Positions 36,541 through 46,055 of a DNA stretch of 64,000 nt are shown here, piece after piece (position 1 is the first letter of the stretch; each line of letters begins with the position of its first letter). A program made the position numbers and the translations under genes. The stretch lies in contig NZ_JALGBH010000001.1 in the NCBI RefSeq assembly GCF_022809115.1, positions 1,116,001 to 1,180,000 on the forward strand, in the 5' to 3' direction. The notes under the pieces were generated by a model. It was not told where the DNA came from and ran no database searches. It saw nothing but the letters and a program-made list of their open reading frames with translations. This DNA is from Pedobacter montanisoli. Its GTDB lineage: Bacteria; Bacteroidota; Bacteroidia; Sphingobacteriales; Sphingobacteriaceae.

Positions 36541-39324
36541 CTAAAACCTAAACATAGTTTCTCTTCCGCCTACCTTACCTCCAAAGTTTTGGATATTGTA
36601 AGTTAAAGTAAGCAAACCGTGACGACCCAGATTGTTTGTCCTGATCGTATTTAATGCGTTTGCGGTTATATAGGCATAATTTCTTAAGTTGGTATTCAGG
36701 ATATCATTTACAGAGGCTTTTAATTGCAACCTGTCATTTTTCATGAACAATAAGGTAACAGCAGCATTCCAGATTTGTTGAGTATTGTTATAACCTTGTA
36801 TTTTTTGGTTATCATATTGTAAGCGGTAAGTGGTTTCCCAAACGATCTTTTTAGGGAAACGGATGATCAATTCTGAATCTGAATTCTGAGAAGTATAACT
36901 TAGATTCTTATAGAACTCAGTTTCATACTTACTGTTGTTAAAGGTAACGCTGTAGGTTTCACTAAACTCTATTTTATCATTTAAGTTGATGCGACCACCA
37001 ATTCTTGGGCCAAATTGTAAAATGTTGCTGTGGCTACGTTCATTATTTACCAGAACTACACCGCGGTTAAAATTAGACCAGAATCCTGTGTTAAGGTTGT
37101 ACTGGAACTTAGGATTATTTTTAAAGTCTTTAGAAAGATTGCCGTTAGCGTGGAATTGCCATATGCCATTTGCGTTTACAGGTGTACTTTCCTGTCTACC
37201 ATCAGTATATATAGTTTTTGACATGATAATGCCATCGTTCTGAATACTACCTCCTAAATAAGCGTTGTAGCTCAAAGTTCTTTTGGTATCATATTTATAA
37301 ACATTCAGGTTAATCTGATGTGTTTTAGAGGGCTTAAGATAAGGATTACCATTTTGCTTAAATAAATTATCGGTATTGTTCGGTACAGGTTGTAAATATG
37401 AAATATCAGCTTCCCTGAAACTTGGTGTATAACTCAGGTTAAGGTCTTTATATTTTACCGTTAACTGAGGTGCAAAGAAGGTGTAATTCTGGTTAATTTG
37501 AGGGTTGTTTAAGAATTTATTCTCTAAATCTATCGTATTGAAAACAATACCCGGTTGTATATTAAAGCTTTGGTTTATTTTCCATTTAAGGGTTACGCGG
37601 GTATTGGTTTTAAAACCACTTTGCATTACCGTTTCTGATAAGTTTGGTATGGCAATATCATAAGCCTGATTGGCTGGATTTTTATAAAACGTACTCAAAG
37701 CATTTTCATTATCAATATAATTACCATTGGTAACAATACCTAAAGTTAATTTTTTACTCAAAGGCTCACTGTAATTTAAGCTTAAGTAAGTGTTAAAGTT
37801 ACGTATGTTGGTATTTCTTAATTGGTCTCTGGTAGTTGAAGAGATAGGGTTGAAAAAATTAGTATTATTGAAATTGAAATCATCATTGTCATTCTCTTTT
37901 TTACTTACATTAAGAGAGATGTTTAATGAGCGGCCGGCTTTTTTAAAGTCTTTCCATAAATTGGTAGAAAGATTGTATTCTGTAGAAAGCCCCTTAACAT
38001 TCGAGCTTCTGTTTCCATCGCTTATTTTCTGGTTATTTGAATCTTGATTTGAGGTTGAAGTTGCACTATAATTTCTGGTTTTTCCAAGTGAGATGCTAGG
38101 TTCAATGGTAAGTTGTGTAAGGCTATCTAATTTGGCTTCTATACGTCCACCAAAGTTATGCGTGTAATTGTTATTGTCCTGGTTACTAATGCTATTTGTA
38201 AACAGGCGATTATTGTTGTCGTAAGTCTGCTCAACATCAGTGAAACGTTCCGTAAGATTATTACCCTGCCCAAAAAAGTATTTGGCATTAATCTTTGTTC
38301 CTTTTTTAGTAAGCGTGTTAAAATTAGCACCGGCTCCTGCTGATTTTTGCACACCACCAGACATACCGCCGCCAAAAGAAATACCGTTAAGCGAATAAGC
38401 ACCTTCAGAGTTAATCATAACACTGTTTACACCCGTTCTTTGAAAGCCACCAATACGCATTACATCGCTCATGTTAAAGCCCGGTTTATTGGCATTATTG
38501 CCATAGGCCAATACACTAACCTGTGTGGTATCTCTGAAAAAGTTCATGATACCGCCGGCTTCATAAAGATCTTTTATGCCTGCACCTGCATAAAGTTTAC
38601 CAAAAGCCCCGCTTTTAATAGCTTTCTTAAGCTTAAGGTTGATCACTTGTGGAGTATTTGCTGCTAATATATCTGGATCACGTCTTTTTGCATCTTTATC
38701 ATCAGTTACCTGTATCTTATCGATAATATTGGCAGGAAGATTTTTGGTTGCAATCTGCTGGTCTCCACCAAAGAATTCTTTGCCATCAACCAATATTTTA
38801 CTTACAGTTTTGCCATTTACTGTAATATTGCCATCGTTGTCTATGCTTACACCAGGCAGTTTTTTTAACATATCTTCTACTACCGCACTAGGTAAAGTCT
38901 TAAATGATTCGGCATTAAATTCTATGGTGTCTTTGCGTACAATAACAGGTGGTCTTTCAGATTGGATTACTACTTCATTCAGTGTATTGGTTTTTTCGCT
39001 CAGGGCTATAGTGCCTAAATTTAGATTAGGCTGCCCAGCTTCTACCGTTATTTCTTTACGTACGATGTTATACATCCACGCATTGATTACAAGGCGGTAT
39101 TTAACGCCAAGCTCCAAATTGTTGATCTTAAAAACACCTTTATCATCAGAAAGTCTATATGTACTTAATACGGTATCAGCACCTTTAAATACAGATACAG
39201 TAGCATAATTTAAAGTTCTCTTCGTGTTAACACTATCTACAAGCGTTCCGGTTACAGTACCTTTTTGAGCAAACGTAATAAGGGCACATACTACAAGTAT
39301 AGCAGTTAGGGTAAATCTTCTCAT
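36541..39324 (-). CDS. Outer membrane beta-barrel protein, TonB-receptor-like
   Basis: 927 residues with a signal peptide (cut after LITFAQ, about 19). Then a CarboxypepD_reg-like domain (about 22-110), a plug-like region (about 120-240) with the stretch VEDMLKKLPGVSIDNDG and ILVDGKEFFGGD, and a long beta-barrel. This is the outer membrane beta-barrel family of Bacteroidota (TonB-like, no SusD partner). The C-terminus ends in Phe (ETMFRF), as required for barrel insertion. No SusD, sigma or anti-sigma factor is adjacent, so the ligand is unknown. Confidence 0.92.
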   Translation of the reverse strand: MRRFTLTAILVVCALITFAQKGTVTGTLVDSVNTKRTLNYATVSVFKGADTVLSTYRLSDDKGVFKINNLELGVKYRLVINAWMYNIVRKEITVEAGQPNLNLGTIALSEKTNTLNEVVIQSERPPVIVRKDTIEFNAESFKTLPSAVVEDMLKKLPGVSIDNDGNITVNGKTVSKILVDGKEFFGGDQQIATKNLPANIIDKIQVTDDKDAKRRDPDILAANTPQVINLKLKKAIKSGAFGKLYAGAGIKDLYEAGGIMNFFRDTTQVSVLAYGNNANKPGFNMSDVMRIGGFQRTGVNSVMINSEGAYSLNGISFGGGMSGGVQKSAGAGANFNTLTKKGTKINAKYFFGQGNNLTERFTDVEQTYDNNNRLFTNSISNQDNNNYTHNFGGRIEAKLDSLTQLTIEPSISLGKTRNYSATSTSNQDSNNQKISDGNRSSNVKGLSTEYNLSTNLWKDFKKAGRSLNISLNVSKKENDNDDFNFNNTNFFNPISSTTRDQLRNTNIRNFNTYLSLNYSEPLSKKLTLGIVTNGNYIDNENALSTFYKNPANQAYDIAIPNLSETVMQSGFKTNTRVTLKWKINQSFNIQPGIVFNTIDLENKFLNNPQINQNYTFFAPQLTVKYKDLNLSYTPSFREADISYLQPVPNNTDNLFKQNGNPYLKPSKTHQINLNVYKYDTKRTLSYNAYLGGSIQNDGIIMSKTIYTDGRQESTPVNANGIWQFHANGNLSKDFKNNPKFQYNLNTGFWSNFNRGVVLVNNERSHSNILQFGPRIGGRINLNDKIEFSETYSVTFNNSKYETEFYKNLSYTSQNSDSELIIRFPKKIVWETTYRLQYDNQKIQGYNNTQQIWNAAVTLLFMKNDRLQLKASVNDILNTNLRNYAYITANALNTIRTNNLGRHGLLTLTYNIQNFGGKVGGRETMFRF

Positions 39325-39506
39325 GTAGGTTTATTTGTGGTTTTAGTGTTGTTGGTTTAAATCTACGGTTAATTCGTAATATAATTAATTCTTTAGTTGT
39401 AAAAAGCCTGTTGCATGCAAACTGTAGAATATCATAAATTCTTTCTTCAAAAAGACATTTGATATTTAGACGCAACGCCTTTAAAAATGTTGCACGTTTA
39501 AATGAA

Positions 39507-39554
39507 AAATAAAAAAGCTCTTATTAAAATGCCTGTTACACATTTAATAAGAGC
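39507..39554 (-). terminator. Rho-independent terminator of the LEA-like lipoprotein gene
   Basis: A 12-bp stem GCTCTTATTAAA / TTTAATAAGAGC (39517-39528 and 39543-39554) followed on the minus strand by a T-rich tract. It lies 29 bases after the gene stop. The rest of the 39325-39582 gap shows nothing else I can support. Confidence 0.8.
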
Positions 39555-39582
39555 CTGTTTGACTTGTATTTTAATGAAAAGA

Positions 39583-40182
39583 TTATAGCAAGATTTTACT
39601 GCTAATTTCTTTATTGATGGTAATAAATCCAGGGTATTTAATGAGTTCATTTCCTACCCTTATAGAAGGTTTTATTTTAAGCGTAACCAGACCTTTTTTT
39701 TCAGATCCGTTGGTAGCTCCGGCAATGAATGAAGAAATGTCGTCAATAATTTTATTATCCGTTAAGAACTGGTAAACATTTGTGTTTAGCACCAGAGGAA
39801 CTCTAACAGACTGGTTACTGCCAATATTTACAGATTGATCAACAAAGCCATTTGCAATTTCCTGTCGATTGATCAGGATTTTATATTCAAAATTGTTGAT
39901 GGCTGCCAAGTCACCTGTTGGATTGGTAATCTCTAAGTTAAGTCTTGCTCTTAATGGAATATCTTTCCTCAATAAACCTAGTGCAATGCCGGGGAGGTTT
40001 ACAGGATTTACTGCTTTACCATTAATCAGTTTTTTTACATCAGTACCCGCCAAAGAAATATCTGTGGCATCAATAACCCTGTATTCACATTTTTCTAATG
40101 CTCTAATCTGCTGCGCTTGCTTATTGATGCCACATGAGCCCAAACTTAAAACGATAAGACAAGCTAAAACTAAATTTTTCAT
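39583..40182 (-). CDS. LEA type 2 family lipoprotein
   Basis: 199 residues. Lipobox SLGSC with Cys17. The rest forms one LEA_2/WHy-like beta-sandwich: LRARLNLEITNPTGDLAAINNFEYKI, the NPT turn typical of the fold, then QSVRVPLVLN. Bacterial members are periplasmic proteins linked to desiccation or envelope stress, but activity is not established. Monocistronic with its own terminator. Confidence 0.8.
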   Translation of the reverse strand: MKNLVLACLIVLSLGSCGINKQAQQIRALEKCEYRVIDATDISLAGTDVKKLINGKAVNPVNLPGIALGLLRKDIPLRARLNLEITNPTGDLAAINNFEYKILINRQEIANGFVDQSVNIGSNQSVRVPLVLNTNVYQFLTDNKIIDDISSFIAGATNGSEKKGLVTLKIKPSIRVGNELIKYPGFITINKEISSKILL

Positions 40183-40369
40183 ATGTGTGTAGTTTAAAAT
40201 AGTCGCAAGTGTACAGCTGTTTTAATCAGCAGAAAGCTAGGCTTCTATTTGAATAAAAAATATTTGTATATCTGCAACTTGTAAAAATATGCGATAAGTT
40301 CTGCAAACAGTGTTCCATTTCAAAAGCTTTAGTAAAATTTAGCTATTTTAGCCATACAACCAATATAGA

Positions 40370-42793
40370 ATGAACGTCAAAAGACTTTTCCTTGCTGCTA
40401 TGCTATTGCCGTGTCTTGTAAGCGCACAAATGCAAATGCCTGGTACGCTTAATGCTGCTGAAATAGCACAAGACATTGCTAGTCTGTCTGTAAAAGGCAG
40501 TGTACTTTATATCGCAGCCCATCCAGATGATGAAAATACCAGGTTGCTGGCTTATTTGGCCAAGGAAGCTAAAGTAAGAACAGCTTATTTATCACTGACC
40601 CGAGGAGATGGTGGGCAAAACTTAATTGGAAACGAACAGGCTGAACTCTTAGGACAAATCAGAACACAGGAGCTATTGGCGGCCCGGAGAGTTGATGGGG
40701 CTGGCCAGTTTTTTAGTCGGGCAAATGATTTTGGTTTTTCCAAAACCTCGGAGGAAACTTTTAAGATCTGGGGGAAAGAACAGATTTTAGCTGATGCAGT
40801 ATGGATCATCAGAAAATTTAGACCTGATGTAATTATCACCCGTTTTCCTGAGGATGAGAGAGCTGGTCATGGTCATCATGCGGCTTCTGCAATTATAGCT
40901 AGGGAAGCTTTTGTGGCTGCTGCGGATCCAAAGCGATTTCCAGAACAATTAAAAAATGGTGTAAGCGTATGGCAGGCCAAACGCATTTTGTGGAATACCT
41001 ACAATTTTGGCGGAAATAATACGACTGCACCTGATCAGTTAAAGATCAATGTAGGAGTTTATAATTCCCTTTTGGGAAGAAATTATGGTGAGATTGCCGC
41101 CATTAGCCGCACCAATCATAAAAGCCAGGGTTTTGGTTCGGCTTTGCAACGTGGCGAAGCTTTTGAGTTTTTTAGCCATACTGCTGGAGAACCTGCAAAA
41201 ACTTCATTATTTGATGGAATTAATATCACTGTGGGCAATAAAGAAATCATCAATCTTTTAGCAAAAATCCAGCAGCAATATCAACTTAGTCAACCAGCAG
41301 CATCTTTGCCAGATTTATTGAAGTTAAAAAAATTGGCGGCTAAAGAGCAAGGTTTTAATCATCAATTATTAGACGAAGTGATTGCTGCTTGTGCAGGTTT
41401 ATGGGCCGAAGCAGTGGTTCCTGAAGCAAGTTATGCAGTAGGCGATTCAGTTGCGGTTACGGTAAATGCTATTTACAGAGGTGCCACCCCATTGAAAGTA
41501 AAAGCTTCGGTAAATGGTAAGAGTCTTGATTTGCAAGAAAATCGCATGTCTTCTATTAAATACGGTATTAAAGCAAACCAATCAGACATTACTCAGCCAT
41601 ATTACCTCAAAAAAGAACATCCAATTGGGCATTATATAATCGATCAGCAAGAGGAAGTTGGCTATCCGGAAAATCCCAACAGCCTAACTGCAAAAGCAAT
41701 TTTTAAATTGGACAATGAGCAGATTGAACTTGATTTGCCAATTTTATACAAATCTACAGACCCCATTAAAGGAGAACTTTACCAGCCGTTGGTAATTGCT
41801 CCACAGGTAACAGCTACCTTGAGTGATCAGGCTTATTTGTTTGTGAACCAACAACCAAAAAACATTGAAGTAACCCTGAAAAGTTTTACCAAGAATGTGG
41901 AAGGTGAGCTTGTCCCTATTTTACCAAGTGGATGGAAGACTAGTCCAGAGAAAATCAATTTTAAGTTTAATGCAAAAGGTGATGCACAATTAGTGGTATT
42001 TCAAATTACTCCAAGTGTGGCATCAATTACCGGAAAACTCAATTTACAAGTAAAAACCAATGGGCAGACGGAAAATAAAGGACTAAGAACCATTCGTTAC
42101 GACCATATTCCTAATATCAATCTTTTTCCAGAAGCTACTGCTAAATTAGAAGTGGCCGATTTGAAAATCGCAGGAAAACGTATTGCTTACATAGATGGTG
42201 CAGGAGATTTAGTCGCTAATGCCTTACAACAAGCAGGATATCAGGTGGTACATTTGAACCCTTCGCAAGTATTGCTTAATGACCTTTCTACCTACGATGC
42301 GATTGTGACTGGGATAAGATTTTTCAATGTGAACGAAGAGGTTAAAAACATCTATCCTAAATTGATGGAATATGTAAAGAATGGAGGTGTTTTATTGGAG
42401 CAATACAATGTGAACAATGGATTGAAGTCAACTAATTTGGGTCCATATCCATTTAAACTGGTAAATAAACGGGTTACCGAAGAAGATGCGATAATAACCT
42501 TCACAAATCCAGCTCATGCTGCGCTGAATTATCCTAATAAAATTACCAGTAAAGATTTTGAAGGTTGGGTACAGGAAAGAGGCTTGTATTTTGCAGAAGA
42601 TATTGATCCTAAATATGAAACGGTTTTAAAGATGAATGATACGAACGAAGCGGCTAACGATGGTTCGCTCCTGATTGCTAACTATGGTAAAGGCAAGTTT
42701 GTTTACACTTCTTTATCATTTTTCAGGCAACTGCCTGCAGGTGTTTCGGGAGCTTATCGTTTATTCGCAAATTTATTAGCAAAGCCACTATGA
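40370..42793 (+). CDS. Secreted PIG-L family deacetylase, large form
   Basis: 807 residues with a signal peptide (cut after CLVSAQ, about 20). The N-terminal PIG-L/LmbE domain carries the zinc and catalytic motif AAHPDDEN (about 47-54) and the second His site in AGHGHHAASA. The remaining 500 residues contain beta-sandwich and a C-terminal Rossmann-like module (KRIAYIDGAGDLVANAL). It likely de-N-acetylates an amino sugar outside the cytoplasm. It is not the short cytoplasmic BshB of bacillithiol synthesis. The symporter downstream may import the product. Confidence 0.9.
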   Translation: MNVKRLFLAAMLLPCLVSAQMQMPGTLNAAEIAQDIASLSVKGSVLYIAAHPDDENTRLLAYLAKEAKVRTAYLSLTRGDGGQNLIGNEQAELLGQIRTQELLAARRVDGAGQFFSRANDFGFSKTSEETFKIWGKEQILADAVWIIRKFRPDVIITRFPEDERAGHGHHAASAIIAREAFVAAADPKRFPEQLKNGVSVWQAKRILWNTYNFGGNNTTAPDQLKINVGVYNSLLGRNYGEIAAISRTNHKSQGFGSALQRGEAFEFFSHTAGEPAKTSLFDGINITVGNKEIINLLAKIQQQYQLSQPAASLPDLLKLKKLAAKEQGFNHQLLDEVIAACAGLWAEAVVPEASYAVGDSVAVTVNAIYRGATPLKVKASVNGKSLDLQENRMSSIKYGIKANQSDITQPYYLKKEHPIGHYIIDQQEEVGYPENPNSLTAKAIFKLDNEQIELDLPILYKSTDPIKGELYQPLVIAPQVTATLSDQAYLFVNQQPKNIEVTLKSFTKNVEGELVPILPSGWKTSPEKINFKFNAKGDAQLVVFQITPSVASITGKLNLQVKTNGQTENKGLRTIRYDHIPNINLFPEATAKLEVADLKIAGKRIAYIDGAGDLVANALQQAGYQVVHLNPSQVLLNDLSTYDAIVTGIRFFNVNEEVKNIYPKLMEYVKNGGVLLEQYNVNNGLKSTNLGPYPFKLVNKRVTEEDAIITFTNPAHAALNYPNKITSKDFEGWVQERGLYFAEDIDPKYETVLKMNDTNEAANDGSLLIANYGKGKFVYTSLSFFRQLPAGVSGAYRLFANLLAKPL

Positions 42794-42816
42794 TTTTTCT
42801 GATTAATTGATTTCCT

Positions 42817-43215
42817 ATGATTAATGAACAGTACAAATATTCAGAGTTAACTTCTAAAATTATACACTGTGCGATGAATGTTCACAGCGCTCTAGGCAAT
42901 GGATTTCAGGAAGCAATTTATCAGCGAGCGTTGGAAATTGAAATGATGTTGGAAAATATTTCCTTTAGTCGTGAATTTGAAATGCCCATCTTTTATAGGG
43001 AACAACGAATTGGTACAAGAAGAGTTGATTTTTTGGTTGAAGGTGTTATCTCTGTAGAACTTAAAGCAAGAACACAGATAGAAGACGTACATTTTGCGCA
43101 AGCAATTAATTATTTAGAAGCTTATAATTTGGAAATAGGTTTGCTCATTAATTTTGGAGAAAGAAGTCTGAATTTTAAACGACTTACAAATAAGAAATAC
43201 AAGTCATCAAGGTAA
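42817..43215 (+). CDS. GxxExxY family protein (PD-(D/E)XK-like)
   Basis: 132 residues. The family signature is in HSALGNGFQEAIYQRALEIE (GxxExxY). The core VDFLV...VELKA (Asp about 71, ExK about 84-86) resembles the PD-(D/E)XK nuclease active site. Biological role unknown. It lies 23 bases after the PIG-L gene and 13 bases before the small membrane protein gene, so it appears inserted within a PIG-L/symporter operon. The start is ATG at 42817. Confidence 0.9.
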   Translation: MINEQYKYSELTSKIIHCAMNVHSALGNGFQEAIYQRALEIEMMLENISFSREFEMPIFYREQRIGTRRVDFLVEGVISVELKARTQIEDVHFAQAINYLEAYNLEIGLLINFGERSLNFKRLTNKKYKSSR

Positions 43216-43228
43216 TCATAAAAATCAA

Positions 43229-43354
43229 ATGAGTCATAGTAAAAACGAACTACCCCCATTTGTAAAAAGCTGGAAACAGTTTTATTACCTGCTGCTATTT
43301 TGGTTGGTGCTACTTATTGCTTTGTTTTACGCTTTTACTGAATATTTTCAATGA
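43229..43354 (+). CDS. 41-residue membrane protein coupled to the sodium:solute symporter
   Basis: A short reading frame from ATG at 43229 to TGA at 43352-43354. A polar start (LPPFVKSWKQFYY) is followed by one 18-residue hydrophobic helix (about 21-36) and FTEYFQ. Its TGA overlaps the symporter ATG in an ATGA, indicating coupled translation. The FVKSWKQxY pattern is one I associate with small proteins in front of Bacteroidota SSS genes. It may be a small subunit or stabiliser of the transporter; this is inference. Confidence 0.7.
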   Translation: MSHSKNELPPFVKSWKQFYYLLLFWLVLLIALFYAFTEYFQ

Positions 43355-45060
43355 GTAATTTAGATTGGGCAGTGTTACTAATTACCCTGTTGGGAATAGT
43401 GAGTTATGGTGTTTATAAAAGTCGTGGTACCAGAAGCATGGACGCTTATCTGTTAGGTAGTCAAAGTATGCCCTGGTACACTGTTTGTCTTTCGGTGATG
43501 GCTACACAGGCTAGTGCAATTACCTTTTTATCAGCACCCGGTTTAGCTTATTCATCGGGGATGAGTTTTGTGCAATTCTATTTTGGCTTGCCATTGGCTA
43601 TGATTGTATTGTGCATCACTTTCGTGCCTATTTTTCATAGATTGAAAGTATATACCGCCTATGAGTTTTTAGAACAACGCTTCGATTTTAAAACGAGAGC
43701 ATTAACTGCTTTTTTATTTTTAATACAACGTGGACTATCTACAGGAATCACCATATACGCACCAGCCATTATCCTTTCCACCATCTTAAATATCAATGTG
43801 ACCTATACTACTTTGTTTATGGGAGGATTGGTTATTTTTTATACGGTTTTTGGAGGGACAAAAGCAGTTTCATACACACAGCTATTGCAAATGACCATTA
43901 TATTTTGCGGCTTATTTGCAGCAGGCGTAATGGTGGTACATCTGCTGCCTGAAAGTGTTGGCTTTAGTAAGGCGATTAATATTGCAGGTAAAATGGGTCG
44001 CACTAATGCCATTGATTTCGATTTTAGCTGGACTAATCCTTACAATGTTTGGAGCGGAATTATTGGTGGTTTCTTTTTGCAGTTGTCTTATTTCGGTACG
44101 GATCAGAGTCAGGTGGGTAGATATTTAACGGGCTCTTCGGTAGGGCAAAGCCGACTGGGATTATTAATGAACGGTTTGGTTAAAATTCCTATGCAGTTTT
44201 TGATCTTACTGATTGGCGTTTTGGTATTTACTTTCTACCAATACAACAAAGCACCACTGTTTTTTAATAGTTATGAATTACATAAACTGGAACATAGTGA
44301 GCATAGGGCTGAACTGGCAAATATCCAGTTAAAACACGATCAGCTTTTTGAAAAAAAGAAACAAGAAGTAGAAAAATTGGATGTTGCTTTAGCTACCCAT
44401 AATCAGGCTTTGATTGATCAACAACGTACCTTGGTAAAGCAATATGATGAAGAAGGTAAAGTCATTAGAGGGGAATTGAAGGCTTTAATGATAAAGAATG
44501 ATGCGGATGCAGCTACCAATGACAACAATTATATTTTCTTAAGTTTTGTAACACAGTATCTTCCAAAAGGATTGATAGGATTGCTCATTGCAATCATTTT
44601 TCTAGCGTCGATGGGTTCGACAGCCAGTGCTTTAAACTCTTTGGCTTCCACCACGGTAGTAGATATTTACAAGCGATTGATTAATAAAAGTGGTAACGAT
44701 GGTGCTTATGTAAATGCTTCAAGATGGGCTACGGTTGGTTGGGGATTGGTTTGTGTGGTTATGGCTTTGTTTACCAGTAAAATTGGTAATTTGATAGAAG
44801 CGGTAAATATTCTGGGATCCTTTATTTACGGAACTATTTTGGGTGTGTTTTTGGTGGCTTTTTACTTGAAAAAAGTTAGAGGCAGAGCTGTTTTTTATGC
44901 GGCTATTTTAGCAGAAGTGATCGTATGTATTTTAGGATTTAAAGAAGTAGTTGCCTATTTATGGCTAAATGTAATTGGATGTTTATCAGTAGTGATCATT
45001 GCTTACTTGCTGCAAATGTTCATCGAAGAAAAAAGCAGTGAAGTATGTTCAGTAGCTTAA
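43351..45060 (+). CDS. Sodium:solute symporter (SSS family)
   Basis: 569 residues with about 13 membrane helices. The N-terminal SVMATQASAITFLSAPGLAYSSG and FFLQLSYFGTDQSQVGRYLTG segments are typical SSS sodium- and substrate-site regions. Between helices at about residues 305 and 395 a charged coiled-coil insertion (HKLEHSEHRAELANIQ and following) extends the loop. Imports a sugar, sialic acid-like compound or other organic solute with sodium; substrate not determined. Operon: PIG-L deacetylase, GxxExxY protein, 41-residue protein, symporter. Confidence 0.92.
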   Translation: MSNLDWAVLLITLLGIVSYGVYKSRGTRSMDAYLLGSQSMPWYTVCLSVMATQASAITFLSAPGLAYSSGMSFVQFYFGLPLAMIVLCITFVPIFHRLKVYTAYEFLEQRFDFKTRALTAFLFLIQRGLSTGITIYAPAIILSTILNINVTYTTLFMGGLVIFYTVFGGTKAVSYTQLLQMTIIFCGLFAAGVMVVHLLPESVGFSKAINIAGKMGRTNAIDFDFSWTNPYNVWSGIIGGFFLQLSYFGTDQSQVGRYLTGSSVGQSRLGLLMNGLVKIPMQFLILLIGVLVFTFYQYNKAPLFFNSYELHKLEHSEHRAELANIQLKHDQLFEKKKQEVEKLDVALATHNQALIDQQRTLVKQYDEEGKVIRGELKALMIKNDADAATNDNNYIFLSFVTQYLPKGLIGLLIAIIFLASMGSTASALNSLASTTVVDIYKRLINKSGNDGAYVNASRWATVGWGLVCVVMALFTSKIGNLIEAVNILGSFIYGTILGVFLVAFYLKKVRGRAVFYAAILAEVIVCILGFKEVVAYLWLNVIGCLSVVIIAYLLQMFIEEKSSEVCSVA

Positions 45061-45063
45061 AAG

Positions 45064-45094
45064 AAAAAAGGCTCCCAATTTAGGAGCCTTTTAA
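45064..45094. terminator. Bidirectional Rho-independent terminator
   Basis: Stem AAGGCTCC / GGAGCCTT with a 7-base loop, flanked by A and T runs, between the convergent symporter and DUF2911 genes. Confidence 0.9.
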
Positions 45095-45114
45095 ATTATT
45101 TTCTGGAAATGATA

Positions 45115-45963
45115 TTATTTCTTCGTTTCGTCTAATAATTGGGTATTCAAACGAATGTATTCATCATTTTTGATTTTGGTAGCGATCTCAATACCCTCTT
45201 TTGCCGATTTTGCAGCACCAGCTTTATCACCCATTTTCAATTGTATTCTGCCCTTCCAAAGTTTAACCCAAGGAGCATCTGTCATTTCCTTTTCAGCTTC
45301 GTTCATCCATCCTAATGCAGTTTTCAAGTCTTTTCCGTTACTGTAGTAGTAAATTGCCGATTGAAAGTAAGGTTTTTTGTCGCCTTTCATTGCTTCTGCA
45401 ATGCTGGCCATTACTCTTTCATCAATAGAAGTGCTAAGGTTAACATTTACTAAAGTGTTTTCCCACGATAATTGCATTTGCGCCGAAGTATCATATACAT
45501 GGGCAAAATTGATAGTGAAAGTTTCTACCTTTTCTTTCAGGATAGTAGGTTTCACTTTTACACGTAATACATCGTTGGCTTCACTATAAGTATAAGCTCC
45601 CCATTCTTTAACACCTTTGTTAAAAATAATGGTCCATTCCGTTTTTCCGGGGATGGTAAATAAAGCATATTCGCCAGCTGGCAGATCCTTACCTTCAACT
45701 TTAACGGCATCAGTAAATTTAATTACGGTAGCAGAGTTTGCTCCTGTACGCCAAACTTTATCATAAAGTTCTAATGCGCCGAATATTTTACGTCCTTTAA
45801 CGTTTGGACGTGAGTAATTTACAGTGATTTTTCCTAAACCAAAATCCTGCGAAATGGTTTGCGATGTGCTGGGTTGAGGCATTTTTATGCCTTGGGCCTT
45901 AATATTTTCACCCAAAATAACCAGTACAAAAAGTACTAAAACTAGTTTAATTGATGATTTCAT
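45115..45963 (-). CDS. DUF2911 family secreted protein with TPR-like C-terminus
   Basis: 282 residues with a signal peptide (cut near GENIKAQG, about 24). Residues 35-175 are a DUF2911 domain, recognisable by GKITVNYSRPNVKGRKIFG, WRTGANSATVIKF and LPAGEYALFTIPG. The C-terminal 90 residues are TPR-like helices (KDLKTALGWMNEAEKEM). Widespread in Bacteroidota, periplasmic, function unknown. Single gene convergent with the symporter. Confidence 0.88.
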   Translation of the reverse strand: MKSSIKLVLVLFVLVILGENIKAQGIKMPQPSTSQTISQDFGLGKITVNYSRPNVKGRKIFGALELYDKVWRTGANSATVIKFTDAVKVEGKDLPAGEYALFTIPGKTEWTIIFNKGVKEWGAYTYSEANDVLRVKVKPTILKEKVETFTINFAHVYDTSAQMQLSWENTLVNVNLSTSIDERVMASIAEAMKGDKKPYFQSAIYYYSNGKDLKTALGWMNEAEKEMTDAPWVKLWKGRIQLKMGDKAGAAKSAKEGIEIATKIKNDEYIRLNTQLLDETKK

Positions 45964-46055
45964 GTTTTTTATATTTTGTTAGAGTTGCGACTTAAAATTA
46001 CAGAATAAATCTTTCATGGTTACTGCTACTTAGAATTATGTTATTTTGCAAACAA

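Noticed and set aside
38639..39208. 189-codon open frame opposite the 36541 outer membrane gene
   Set aside because: It is antisense to the well-supported CarboxypepD_reg/plug region and has no recognisable domain.
40370..42793. PIG-L gene as bshB of the bacillithiol pathway, given bshA in the window
   Set aside because: It is 807 residues with a signal peptide and additional domains; BshB is a short cytoplasmic enzyme.
43201..43354. Possible frameshift in the small membrane protein gene before the symporter
   Set aside because: A first reading gave a frame break, but recounting from the GxxExxY stop codon at 43213-43215 gave an intact frame of 42 codons from 43229 to 43354.
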